This document shows, one piece after another, positions 1 to 7,779 of a DNA stretch of 50,109 nucleotides (its first letter is position 1; each line of letters starts with the position of its first letter). The notes under the pieces are model-generated. The model did not search any database. It saw only the letters and a program-made list of their open reading frames with translations, and was not told the origin of the DNA. Position numbers and translations under genes: made by a program. Source of the DNA: Candidatus Roizmanbacteria bacterium GW2011_GWC2_34_23 (lineage in GTDB: Bacteria > Patescibacteriota > Microgenomatia > UBA1406 > GWC2-37-13); the NCBI GenBank assembly GCA_000990305.1, contig LBPR01000003.1, forward strand, positions 3,208-53,316, given 5' to 3'.

Positions 1-1303
1 ACAACATTATTTGTTGTATCCTTTGTTGCGATTACTGGATTTACTGCTGCTTGTAAATGTAATAAATATTCTGGTCCCGTCGTGCCGATGCCGACGTTGC
101 CGCTGCTATTAATTCTCATCCGTTCACTTCCATCGGTAGATAGCGTAATCAATCCCCCTGTGTATGACACACTCCCAGAGCTTATATTAAATTGTTTCGC
201 ACCACCGCCAGCTAAGCTACCAAAATTATATCCACCTCTTCCTTCGTTAGACCAATAAACTTCAGACCCATTCATAACTTGGTTACCACCAACTACGATA
301 TAACTTCCAATACTTGCTTCAGAGGTAATCCTAGCATTACCACTTACATCGAGTTTATATCCTGGCCCCGTCGTCCCAATGCCGACGTTGCCCGTACTTG
401 TGATTCTCATCATCTCGTCAGTATTAGAAGTATCCGCAGCACTTCTTAGCATAAATACGAAATCACCCGAACCGTCTGCTGTTCCATTATTTAATAGACC
501 TATTCTTCCCACAGACGCACCACTAGGTCTATCCAAAAACCTTATTGATGTAAGGGCTGCAGATGCATTAGCATTGTAAAGATTGAGGGCGTCATTCGCG
601 TTTACACCGATAGCGTAGGCTGTGGCTGAATATGCTGTGCTACTATCAATATCAACTTCAAGCTTCGCCCCCGGTCCCGTCGTCCCGATGCCGACGTTGG
701 CGTTAGAGAAATAGAAAGCGTCGTTGGTGTTGAAGCCGAACTCGCCGGCGTCAGCGTCGGTGGCCTCAAAGTTTAGAGTTGGATTAGCGCTGTTGTCATA
801 GCCAAAGTAGAAGTTGCCGGCCGACTCGTCGATCCCGAACATAGAGGCGGCCAGGGTAGTACCACCGATGGCGAGATCATTTGTTACTGTGGTTGGATAG
901 ATCACTCCTGACGTCAAAGACCACATAGAAGATCCACCCCCGGTCGTGATCGCCGCATCCAGATCATCAAGGACATCTTGAACTGTGGTGCTGGCAGAAT
1001 TATCAAACTCATCAAACACTCCAACCAAAGATGCTCCTGAGGTGATATTGGTTGTCCCAACATCATTTAAACCAATTGCGCCGATCGTTAAGTCACCACC
1101 AGTATTGATAGTTAAGTTCACCACATCGCTGACAGTTCCTGATGAAATATCAATTCCATTAATAGTTTCATCGGTAGCAGCAGTCATGGTTCCAGAAGTA
1201 AGGACATTACCTGTAGCCCCAGCCACCTGAAAAAGATCACCATCGCCAACTGTTAGCGTCGCAAGCGGAGTAGTGTCTCCGATTCCAACCAACCCGCAGT
1301 CGC
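1..1303 (-). CDS. C-terminal repeat region of giant surface protein (partial, out of frame with its N-terminal part)
   Basis: The reverse strand is open without a stop from about 1303 to the window edge, so the 3' end lies outside. The translation is rich in Gly, Thr, Asn and Ser. The phrase NVGIGTTGP occurs three times (around 680-710, 365-390 and 80-105), each followed by a KLxV- or LLHL-like stretch. This pattern is typical of tail-fibre or endosialidase-chaperone-type beta-helical surface proteins. The frame is offset by one base from the 1253-2341 reading frame; near 1296-1303 the phrase GIGDTTPLATLTVG continues the repeat logic of the upstream protein. I therefore read the two as one gene broken by a single-base indel in a G/T-rich run (real decay or a sequence error). 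A role in adhesion or surface coating is inferred. Confidence 0.7.
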
Positions 1304-2341
1304 CCCTCCAGTTCGAAATATTAAAGATCCGCTTTCAGTCGCTTGTAAAACTATGTCTCCAGTACCGGCTGATTGAATAGTTGTGGCTTGAGCACTGGAT
1401 ATTGTAAAAGTTGAAGAAGCGTATGTTGAGTGAAGTCCAGGATTTGTAGCGGCAATTAGCAGATTACCCTGGGAATTGATATAAGGGATGTTGGATACAT
1501 TTGAACCTGGTGGAAGCCCCTGTAGGGTTTCGGAATTAATCGCATATCCCACGTTCGCAATTTGTTGGCGAGGAGTCATTTCCGCATCGGCTCCAACAGT
1601 GACTCCGAGGTAAATATTAGCATTTTCTGTAAAAACAGAAGCATCAATTCCACTTCCACACGTCGATCCGATTAAAGAGGAAAAAATTCCATCTTGATCT
1701 GGTGTCACAGAACAAGTGCCGGTGGTATAAAGGGCTACGCCGCCGGATGAGACGCTATAAAGTTGGAAAACAACATTGGTGGCCGTCGTAATTGGATTAC
1801 TCAAAGTATCTGTTAGTCGTCCTTGAAAGGAGAGTATTCTCACTGTACCAGCGGTGACCCCAGGAAAAGTAGGAGTAATAGGATAGGCAAGCGACTGACG
1901 ATTTTTAACAAAAAATTGATTATAAACGCCGGCCCCCATGACAGCCATGAAAATGAGAATGATAAGAAAGGCGATGTATTGTTGAAAACCCTGTAGGGGC
2001 GGACCCCCGTGTCCGCCTTCTTTATCATTCCCTCGAACGTATTTTGTAAAGACGTGATTAATCACGTCTCTACTTTTGGACTTCCACCTTTGTAGGAATG
2101 ACATTTGTTCAGGGCTTACTAAGGCCTTAATAGGAACGACACGGGGGTCGTTCCCTACAACAGATATATTTGATATTTGTTTTGCCGGGTTTTCCTTCAT
2201 CCATCCTTGGGAAATACAGAAAGAACAGAATTTTCGTAATGTTGACAAGCGACGATTGACGGTCTTGTGAGGAATATTATTTGATTCCAAATATGATTTG
2301 TATCCAGAAGACCCCTGTGTCCGCCCTTTGACATTACCCAC
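1253..2341 (-). CDS. Middle part of surface protein: integrase SAM-like domain, TM helix, tail-fibre-like ectodomain
   Basis: This frame (GTG at 2341) begins inside a tyrosine-recombinase N-terminal SAM-like domain, with SYLESNNIPHKTVNRRLSTL and a following FCxxQGWMKENPA stretch. A spacer follows, then one transmembrane helix (about residues 120-140, AFLIILIFMAVMGAGVYNQF), then an extracellular region with ILSFQGRLTD and a CSVTPDQDGIF segment common in Patescibacteria surface proteins. No catalytic recombinase domain (R..HxxR..Y) follows, so it is not an integrase. The frame runs out at RLRR, where the next segment continues in another frame. Short palindromes at 1991-2018, 2046-2073 and 2131-2158 lie in the linker between the SAM-like domain and the membrane helix and are read through in frame. 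Confidence 0.6.
   Translation of the reverse strand: MGNVKGRTQGSSGYKSYLESNNIPHKTVNRRLSTLRKFCSFCISQGWMKENPAKQISNISVVGNDPRVVPIKALVSPEQMSFLQRWKSKSRDVINHVFTKYVRGNDKEGGHGGPPLQGFQQYIAFLIILIFMAVMGAGVYNQFFVKNRQSLAYPITPTFPGVTAGTVRILSFQGRLTDTLSNPITTATNVVFQLYSVSSGGVALYTTGTCSVTPDQDGIFSSLIGSTCGSGIDASVFTENANIYLGVTVGADAEMTPRQQIANVGYAINSETLQGLPPGSNVSNIPYINSQGNLLIAATNPGLHSTYASSTFTISSAQATTIQSAGTGDIVLQATESGSLIFRTGGATAGWLESETLLRLRR
1991..2158. repeat. Cluster of three short palindromes in a coding linker
   Basis: There are three hairpins: 1991-2018 (GGGGCGGAC...GTCCGCC), 2046-2073 (AGACGTGATTAATCACGTCT) and 2131-2158 (GGAACGAC...GTCGTTCC). Each ends in a GTAG-like or CTAC-like edge, the same edge seen in copies at 11961, 12811, 34876 and 39361. 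They encode the low-complexity linker of the surface protein. Confidence 0.7.
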
Positions 2342-2460
2342 CCGGCAAAATGTCTGAAGTCAGAGAGATAATTTTTTATAGAAACGTCTTTTTGGTTTCC
2401 CGCAACGAGGTATTCCTTGAATGGGGCTTCCAGATTATAAAGATTATACGTTTTCGTCAT
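2293..2460 (-). pseudogene. N-terminal fragment of the SAM-like domain surface protein
   Basis: From ATG 2460 the frame reads MTKTYNLYNLEAPFKEYL and then NYLSDFRHFAGWV, the first helices of a tyrosine-recombinase core-binding (SAM-like) domain. The matching second half (YLESNNIPHKTVNRRL) lies in a different frame just downstream. The junction at about 2305-2335 is a GC-rich piece resembling one arm of the dispersed GGGCGGACAC palindrome. I infer that insertion of this element, with loss of some 20-25 codons, split the domain. If so, the gene as it stands cannot make the full-length protein. Confidence 0.55.
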
Positions 2461-3010
2461 ACATTTTTATCATATAGTAATCTCAATACGCTTGTCAAGA
2501 GGTATTTTGTATATTATATGATATAGAGATTGCCACAGATAAGAAGCGGATTTACGCGGATCATATTGATATTTAATCGCATTTAATACAATTACCGCAG
2601 AAAATATTATAGAACGTTAGTATATCAGTAGACATCAGAGAGCCTATAATATTAATAACTATTACAACAGATTTAAATAAATCCTAAAATATAAATCTCA
2701 AATCACAAATAAATCATAAATATTAAATAATAAATTCTAAACAGTTTAGTATTTAGTGCTTATTATTTAAAATTTACCTGCCTGCCGGCAGGCAGGTTTG
2801 GAACTTGGAATTTAGTATTTAGAATTTTTCTTAGTAACTAGGCCAATTTATCACTTAATATTTTTCTCTGCTAATTTTTGATTCTTTTAATATGGCTTAT
2901 TTTACCGCCCCCCATCCATATATTGTGTCTGGTTAGTTTGATAAACCCTACCTATAGTCATTTAAGTCGCAATTTGACATTAGATTAAAGTAGGGTTATC
3001 ATTAAAACTA
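2461..3010. other. Long AT-rich intergenic region
   Basis: There is no convincing gene in these 550 bases. They hold long imperfect inverted-repeat tracts built from TAAATCCTAAAATATAAAT-like and GGAATTTAGTATTTAGAATT-like arms (about 2680-2830). The palindrome CCTGCCTGCCGGCAGGCAGG sits in the loop at 2777-2796. The region separates divergent genes and probably carries the promoters of both; the last 40 bases lead to the ATG at 3011. Confidence 0.6.
2776..2797. repeat. CCTGCCTGCCGGCAGGCAGG palindrome, copy 1 (intergenic)
   Basis: This is a perfect GC-rich palindrome at the centre of a larger AT-rich inverted repeat. Further copies lie at 17004-17026 (inside rplA), 43613-43634 (inside the NAD/CoA fusion gene) and 47155-47176 (intergenic). 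Confidence 0.9.
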
Positions 3011-3424
3011 ATGAAAAGATCAATTTTGTTTTTTATTATTTTATTCATAATTATAGTCAGTTTTGTTGGTGCTTTTGGGCTATATGAAGTCAAATTCTTT
3101 ACCAGCCGGGCTGACATAAGTCAGGCTAGTTTCTCCGTAGATAACTCCTACATCTTTAGTACACCTTCTCAGGCAAGAGCTAACGGACAAGAAAAAGTTC
3201 GATTAACGGTTTTTATTTTAAACAATCAAGGTTTAGGTGTTTTAGGCAAAAAAATATTTATCGGAACCAACCCTTCACTAAATATCGAAGCGATCCAGGG
3301 TCTGACAGATAGTTATGGAAAAGCATACTTCGATATCTCCGCGGTAAAGGCAGGGGAGTACTTTTTAGAGATAAAAGCCGATGACACAGCCCTAAATCAG
3401 AAAGCACATTTGGTATTTAATTAA
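3011..3424 (+). CDS. Membrane-anchored protein with one Ig-like (Big-1-type) domain
   Basis: 137 residues. An N-terminal hydrophobic helix (about residues 5-25, a signal anchor) is followed by a single domain of about 95 residues. That domain has the Big-1/invasin-like pattern: a strand ending in RANGQEKVRLTVFI, then NNQGLGVLGKKI, then LTDSYGKAYFDISA, then GEYFLEIKADD. Such domains are extracellular structural modules. The stop overlaps by four bases the end of the convergent gene at 3421-4008. The neighbours are also surface proteins, so a role in the cell envelope is likely. The exact partner is unknown. Confidence 0.75.
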   Translation: MKRSILFFIILFIIIVSFVGAFGLYEVKFFTSRADISQASFSVDNSYIFSTPSQARANGQEKVRLTVFILNNQGLGVLGKKIFIGTNPSLNIEAIQGLTDSYGKAYFDISAVKAGEYFLEIKADDTALNQKAHLVFN

Positions 3425-4008
3425 TGGTTTTTACGATACTCAATTCGTTTTTTATATAATTCTTCAGTCAGTCCGCCTTCTTTCATGTGTTTTTCCTTAA
3501 GAGAGAAGATAAGCTTGTCAATTAAGTAGTTAGCTTGGTGGATAAGGGTGATAAGGAGATTAACGGCCAGATCAGGGCGGTTGGGGAGATAAGGGAAATC
3601 TGGGGAATCGGGGAGAGTCGGATTTTTTCTAATGATCTCCCATATTACCCCTATCTCCCTTATTTCCCTTATTGTTCTTTCTTTTTCCCATATCTGTATT
3701 TTGTGTTGTCTTGCGTAGGCCATATAATCCTTTAATAACTCTTCCAGGCTTCCGCGAGCTACACCGCTGAGCTTGATATACCCTTTCAAACCCTCTTGTT
3801 TATATCCTTCGCTGATATTTTGCATACCACTTCTTGCCGCTTGCTCCATCTGATCGCATGTGCGCGAAAACTTATTGACATATTTACTGATAAACTCAAC
3901 GGTGTAGTCATAGATTGGCACGGTGATTTTATAAGCCAATAGGTACTCGTAGCCGGCACGATATGGTTGATTTGTTGTATTATTCATTGTTTGGTGTGGA
4001 CAGGACAA
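3421..4008 (-). CDS. Four-helix-bundle protein of the S23 / 23S-rRNA intervening-sequence family
   Basis: The sequence has the hallmarks of this family: an N-terminal helix YEYLLAYKITVPIYDYTVEF, then RTCDQMEQAARSGMQNISEG, then LSGVARGSLEELLKDYMAYA, and a closing helix with LITLIHQANYLIDKL. The family forms small pentameric four-helix bundles; its biochemical role is not settled. Between helices three and four lies an inserted stretch, REIREIGVIWEI...LPDSPDFPYLPN, encoded by an inverted repeat (about 3583-3682). It lengthens the protein to 195 residues, against roughly 120 for most members. The start may be the ATG at 3987 (MNNTTNQPYRAG) rather than 4008. Confidence 0.75.
   Translation of the reverse strand: MSCPHQTMNNTTNQPYRAGYEYLLAYKITVPIYDYTVEFISKYVNKFSRTCDQMEQAARSGMQNISEGYKQEGLKGYIKLSGVARGSLEELLKDYMAYARQHKIQIWEKERTIREIREIGVIWEIIRKNPTLPDSPDFPYLPNRPDLAVNLLITLIHQANYLIDKLIFSLKEKHMKEGGLTEELYKKRIEYRKNH
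3583..3682. repeat. In-frame inverted repeat inside the S23-family gene
   Basis: The plus strand shows ATAAGGGAAATCTGGGGAAT on the left and CCCTATCTCCCTTATTTCCC on the right, which are near complements. The repeat adds about 33 codons without a stop. It resembles the other palindromic families in the window but has its own sequence. Confidence 0.7.
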
Positions 4009-4009
4009 T

Positions 4010-4981
4010 CTATGTGAATCTGCTTTCTATCAGCGGAAATCTTTCTTTAAGAATGATAGCCTTGCCTTGAATATGGCCTTTGATGACATAAATAATATAT
4101 ATTATCTCGGCAATGATAAGGATCTCCAGTAATCGCGGCTTGATTAGAGAAAATAAAAACAGAAAAAATTTGACAATAATCATCCAAACAGGCAGGATGT
4201 CGAGACTTAACTTAACGCTGTTTGGCGAAATAGATTTTTTAAAGTCGGTCTGGGCAAACAAGCGGAATTTCTCCGGATTTGAAGAGGGGAGATTGACAGA
4301 AAAATTGCCTTTATCATCACTTTTGGCTGTAAGTTCTGGAAAAGTGAAGGCCTCAACAGGCTTAATAAAGGCAAAGCTCGAAATCCGAAATCCGAAATCC
4401 GAAATAATTTTCAAAATTCGAATTTTAAAATTTGAATTTGTTTCGATTTTCGTGCTTCGTGCTTCGAATTTATTTTTATTATCTCCAAATACCGAAAGTT
4501 TAACTTCGGTATTCGGAACAGCCTGACCACTCAACATGACCTGATCACCCATAAAATAATCTTTCTTATCTAAAGAAACGGTCGGAGGCATAATCACCGG
4601 ACCAATTGATACATTATAGTCAACTGGAAAAGGGGGAAGACAAACAGGGGAGCTTAGCCGGCCAAATTGATCTTTGGAGCTCAAACAAGCCTCGCGTTTA
4701 GAAAAAGGGGAGAATCGATTATTGAATTGGAAATAACCTTCACCATCAGCCGTTGTCTGATCAAAGATACCCATCCCCTCGAACGTTACCAAGGCAAACG
4801 GCGAAGTATAACCAAAAAGACTGAATTTAAATTCACCGATGGAGACGGAGTTTTCAATATTAGTTGATTGACTTTTGATACCGGCAACGATTCCAGACAT
4901 CTCAGGAGGATTTTTTAGATAAAGGAAACCAAGCTGGAGAGGGATGAGAATGAGCAAAACAGTGAGTAATAAATGTTTCAT
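4010..4981 (-). CDS. Secreted, C-terminally membrane-anchored Ig-like protein
   Basis: I chose ATG 4981 (MKHLLLTVLLILIPLQLGFL), which gives a normal signal peptide; a longer frame to 5017 would add twelve codons read from an ACCAATACTACC-type repeat. The ectodomain has two beta-rich modules (FGYTSPFALVTFEGMGIFDQ and PPTVSLDKKDYFMGDQVMLS) that look like carboxypeptidase-regulatory-like or Ig-like folds. Two hydrophobic helices lie near the C terminus (about residues 265-305). An internal stretch, NSNFKIRILKIISDFGFRIS, is encoded by an inverted repeat around 4380-4470. It follows the DUF916-like gene at 5076-6110 on the same strand and may belong to the same surface operon. Function unknown. 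Confidence 0.65.
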   Translation of the reverse strand: MKHLLLTVLLILIPLQLGFLYLKNPPEMSGIVAGIKSQSTNIENSVSIGEFKFSLFGYTSPFALVTFEGMGIFDQTTADGEGYFQFNNRFSPFSKREACLSSKDQFGRLSSPVCLPPFPVDYNVSIGPVIMPPTVSLDKKDYFMGDQVMLSGQAVPNTEVKLSVFGDNKNKFEARSTKIETNSNFKIRILKIISDFGFRISSFAFIKPVEAFTFPELTAKSDDKGNFSVNLPSSNPEKFRLFAQTDFKKSISPNSVKLSLDILPVWMIIVKFFLFLFSLIKPRLLEILIIAEIIYIIYVIKGHIQGKAIILKERFPLIESRFT

Positions 4982-5075
4982 TAATTTATGAATACTACCA
5001 ACGTTTAATACTACCAATAAACCAATACTACAAATACTACCAATGAATGATTAAATAAACAAATAAAAAAAATAA

Positions 5076-6110
5076 TTAAATCATTGGATTATTGATAAAT
5101 TTATTGGTCGGATTGGTGACATTGGTAGTATTGGTCGGATTAATTACGTTTCCGCAGTTGAATTCATCTTCAAGGTTAGTTTCTTTAACAACGATATTTT
5201 TATAAAGTTTGTTGGCGATAAAAATCATAATAATAATGGTTAAAATAACTGCTAAAGCCACTCGCCAAGGAAAGACCCAGACATAGCTGACAGCGGTCAG
5301 TGCTTGGCCCGCTTCTCCATAAGATCCGCTAAGATTAACTTTATATTTTCCGATCATCCATTTTGCGCCCAACTCGGTTACATAGTTCCTTGAAGCTTCA
5401 GGAAAAATATTTTGTTCTTTAAGTAATTTTTGATCGACCAGACCGCCAAACGTATTAGCGAGCGTCAAAGAAACCCGGGGAGTTATATGATAATCACCTC
5501 GATTTAATATATCAGTTGTCACCTTAATTGGTCCGTATTCAAAGAAAGACGGAGTAAAAAAGCGTGAAATCAAAGCTTTTTCAGTGATCGCTCCTTTAAC
5601 TTTAATATAGATGAGTGAAGCGATTCGCAAATTAGTACCAGAACCAGCTTCGTTACTAGCAGTCTGCTTTGTCAAAGTATTTCCCTGTTGGAAAAAAACA
5701 GCCACATATCTTCCGCCGGCATGAGCATCTAAAGGCACTAAAATATCAGTTTGAATCATAACTTTATCATGGGCGGGGAGAGTCGCCCGATCATACGGAA
5801 GAGTCAACCAACGGGAAGCAGAATATTTGATTGGGGCATCTTCCACATTTTCAATAAATCGTGGAGTTCCCAGACTATCTTCAACAATAAAATCAGCTGT
5901 TTTAAAAAATCCGGAAACAGGATCGTCGGACTGATTATAAAAACTGATTGTTACAGCTGTTTTTTCACCCGGCGTCACTTCAATCTGATTTCTGGCCGGC
6001 ATGACAACGAGAGGGATGGAGGATTGAGCAAGAGAGGGATTAGGGATTAGGGAATAGGGAATAGTTAGAAAAAGCAAGATTAAAATGGTTTTTTTTATTT
6101 TATTTTTCAT
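5076..6110 (-). CDS. DUF916/WxLIP-like surface protein with C-terminal TM helix
   Basis: The signal peptide ends in IPYSLIPNPSLAQ. The mature protein begins PLVVMPARNQIEVTPGEKTA, followed by VTISFYNQSDDPVSGFF. That arrangement resembles the N-terminal domain of WxL-interacting proteins (DUF916), which bind WxL surface proteins and peptidoglycan in Gram-positives. A second beta domain and a TM helix (AVILTIIIMIFIANKLY, about 286-306) follow. The tail, NPTNTTNVTNPTNKF, is encoded by an ACCAATACTACC-type inverted repeat. The gene lies 42 bp downstream of the WxL-like gene at 6153-7667, the arrangement repeated at 12628-14389. Homology to DUF916 is by pattern only. Confidence 0.65.
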   Translation of the reverse strand: MKNKIKKTILILLFLTIPYSLIPNPSLAQSSIPLVVMPARNQIEVTPGEKTAVTISFYNQSDDPVSGFFKTADFIVEDSLGTPRFIENVEDAPIKYSASRWLTLPYDRATLPAHDKVMIQTDILVPLDAHAGGRYVAVFFQQGNTLTKQTASNEAGSGTNLRIASLIYIKVKGAITEKALISRFFTPSFFEYGPIKVTTDILNRGDYHITPRVSLTLANTFGGLVDQKLLKEQNIFPEASRNYVTELGAKWMIGKYKVNLSGSYGEAGQALTAVSYVWVFPWRVALAVILTIIIMIFIANKLYKNIVVKETNLEDEFNCGNVINPTNTTNVTNPTNKFINNPMI

Positions 6111-6151
6111 ATTTATTTCTAATCCCTAACTGTCTAATCCCTAGTCCCTAA
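6035..6151. repeat. Palindromic element supplying a signal peptide, copy 1
   Basis: The left arm at 6035-6064 (GGGATTAGGGATTAGGGAAT...) encodes on the minus strand the signal-peptide segment IPYSLIPNPS. The right arm at 6119-6151 (CTAATCCCTAACTGTCTAAT...) lies in the 5' untranslated region. The ATG sits in the loop between the arms. The same arrangement occurs at 13545-13663 and 14325-14440. Confidence 0.85.
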
Positions 6152-6152
6152 G

Positions 6153-7667
6153 TTAAAAGGTGGCGGTTGCCGTCAACTGGACTTTATTAAAATAATAACC
6201 AGCTGGTTGGGTGGCTGAAACATTTAGTCGATAACATAAAGATACTTGCGATGAAGCAACTGGTCCGGCATTAGACATAATCGTTTGTTTGGTTTCCGGT
6301 GTTTCTTGGTCTGCAAATTGGCGGGCACAAAAATTTGTTGAGGTTCCGCCCCCGGTTGTAGTACAAGGTTCTGAGGTGGAATCATATAAAAAAGAAGCAT
6401 CCGTGCCGCTGGCATTTGCTAAAGTAAAACCCAGTCCATACTTTGCCGTGCTTGTCCAATAATATCCGGCCGATTCGCTACAGGAAACAGTCCCACATAG
6501 CGTATCCTGGATACAGTTAACCGATTCACCAGCCGTGGCGCCGGTACAAGCAATTCCATCTTTTCCCATTTGGTCGTTTTCTTCGGCTTTAACAGAATAA
6601 CCGGCATCGGCATTCGTCGAAACAGTTACGGTTTGAGCCGCTTCCTTAAAAGCTCCAAAACTTGAAATAGTTCCCCAGGGTACCGAAGTAGCCGTTGTTG
6701 TCACGTCAGTCGTTGCGCCGCAAGCCGAGGTGGTGCTGGCTACCCCCGCAATTGTAACCGCCAATGTTTCCTCAACTGTTGCCGAAACCAAAACCCCTTC
6801 GATCACAGCTACTTTAATATTACTTTGATCAAGAGTATTATCCGACCCATCTCTGGTTTTAACATTTAAAGTATAGACGTCGGCGGCTCCTTGCGTATGT
6901 CCAGTAGAAATAGGGGCAGGATTAATTAATTTATTGCTGGCGTCTCCAACGGTGACGGTAATTGTTGATGAAGCCGCACAGCTATTTGTTGATCGGTTTA
7001 TTTGTATTAAATGGTCAGCTGACGCTGTACCGGCAGTGACCGATGCGACCGTCCAGTTATTATCACATCCACTTGAGGCAACTGAGATATCACCGGTTCC
7101 AACTCCTCCTAGATCAAAACCATTGGTGGCAATGCTGGAATTGGTGTCTGGAAAATAGTCGTTTGTTTTTCCGGTTGTATCAAGAGCCGGTATAGTAATA
7201 TATATGTCTCCAGCGGTTGGAACGGCACTGGCTAAAGTGAAGGCAATTGTATGGGTGGCCGATTGAGAGGCAATTACATAGTCGTTAGCGCTTAAAGCGG
7301 TGGCATCAAGAGGGGGTGTGAAATTAAAATTAGTGGTATCAACAATATTAGCCACAGTATAGAGCGCCTGGCTGTGACATCCGTCCAATAATGAGCCGGA
7401 AAAACAAACAACATCTTTTGGAAACAGATGATTGGTATCATTATCAGCATTTCCAGATCCGTCGATTGTGACAAGTGATGAGCTGGCCGCTCCAGTTGTC
7501 ACTCCAGCTCGGTATGACAGTCTACCGTTACTTAGAGTATCTGAAGCATTGGTAAATCCAGCCGTATCAAGACCAGGAGTTAATTGAGGAACTGTGTATA
7601 GGTATATTATGGTAACCTGGGAAAAAATAAACAAAAAAAGAATTATGCGGTATAAAAACTTCTTCAT
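6153..7667 (-). CDS. Cys-rich WxL-like surface protein
   Basis: The N-terminal signal helix is FLYRIILFLFIFSQVTIIYLY. The ectodomain is long, rich in Thr/Ser/Ala, with about a dozen cysteines, mostly in the second half. The C-terminal domain of about 200 residues closes with SATQPAGYYFNKVQLTATAT, a terminal beta-strand pattern shared with the 13661-14389 protein (SIQPAGSYQTVINFVATPSY). This resembles the WxL fold found at the C terminus of non-covalently attached wall proteins. The downstream partner at 5076-6110 looks like the matching DUF916-type binding protein. The family assignment is an inference from end motif and gene pairing. Confidence 0.6.
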   Translation of the reverse strand: MKKFLYRIILFLFIFSQVTIIYLYTVPQLTPGLDTAGFTNASDTLSNGRLSYRAGVTTGAASSSLVTIDGSGNADNDTNHLFPKDVVCFSGSLLDGCHSQALYTVANIVDTTNFNFTPPLDATALSANDYVIASQSATHTIAFTLASAVPTAGDIYITIPALDTTGKTNDYFPDTNSSIATNGFDLGGVGTGDISVASSGCDNNWTVASVTAGTASADHLIQINRSTNSCAASSTITVTVGDASNKLINPAPISTGHTQGAADVYTLNVKTRDGSDNTLDQSNIKVAVIEGVLVSATVEETLAVTIAGVASTTSACGATTDVTTTATSVPWGTISSFGAFKEAAQTVTVSTNADAGYSVKAEENDQMGKDGIACTGATAGESVNCIQDTLCGTVSCSESAGYYWTSTAKYGLGFTLANASGTDASFLYDSTSEPCTTTGGGTSTNFCARQFADQETPETKQTIMSNAGPVASSQVSLCYRLNVSATQPAGYYFNKVQLTATATF

Positions 7668-7724
7668 TATTTATAAATATACAAACAATATAAAGACTTT
7701 GTCAAGGGTAAAATGCAGAAGAAG

Positions 7725-7755
7725 TAAAGACAGTCTTATTTAAGACCGTCTTTAT
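7725..7755. terminator. Hairpin between the surface gene and the IS
   Basis: AAAGACAGTCTT and AAGACCGTCTTT form an imperfect hairpin. It lies upstream of the surface operon and just outside the IS. It could stop transposase transcription or be another dispersed palindrome. Confidence 0.35.
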
Positions 7756-7763
7756 AAAGAGTG

Positions 7764-7779
7764 TCCCAAAAAATTCGCT
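7764..7779. repeat. Left 16-bp direct repeat flanking the IS (target duplication)
   Basis: TCCCAAAAAATTCGCT occurs here and identically at 9207-9222, immediately outside the two inverted ends of the insertion sequence. Confidence 0.85.

Noticed and set aside
985-1230. Plus-strand reading frame in the first kilobase
   Set aside because: It is antisense to the beta-repeat region of the surface protein, whose reverse-strand translation carries the NVGIGTTGP repeats.
1253-2460. An active phage integrase
   Set aside because: Only the N-terminal SAM-like domain is present; the catalytic R-H-R-Y domain is replaced by a TM helix and an ectodomain.
2520-2570. A possible small RNA gene in the CACAGATAAGAAGCGGATTT tract
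   Set aside because: It looks like a common dispersed intergenic sequence; there is no promoter, strong hairpin or terminator to support an RNA gene.
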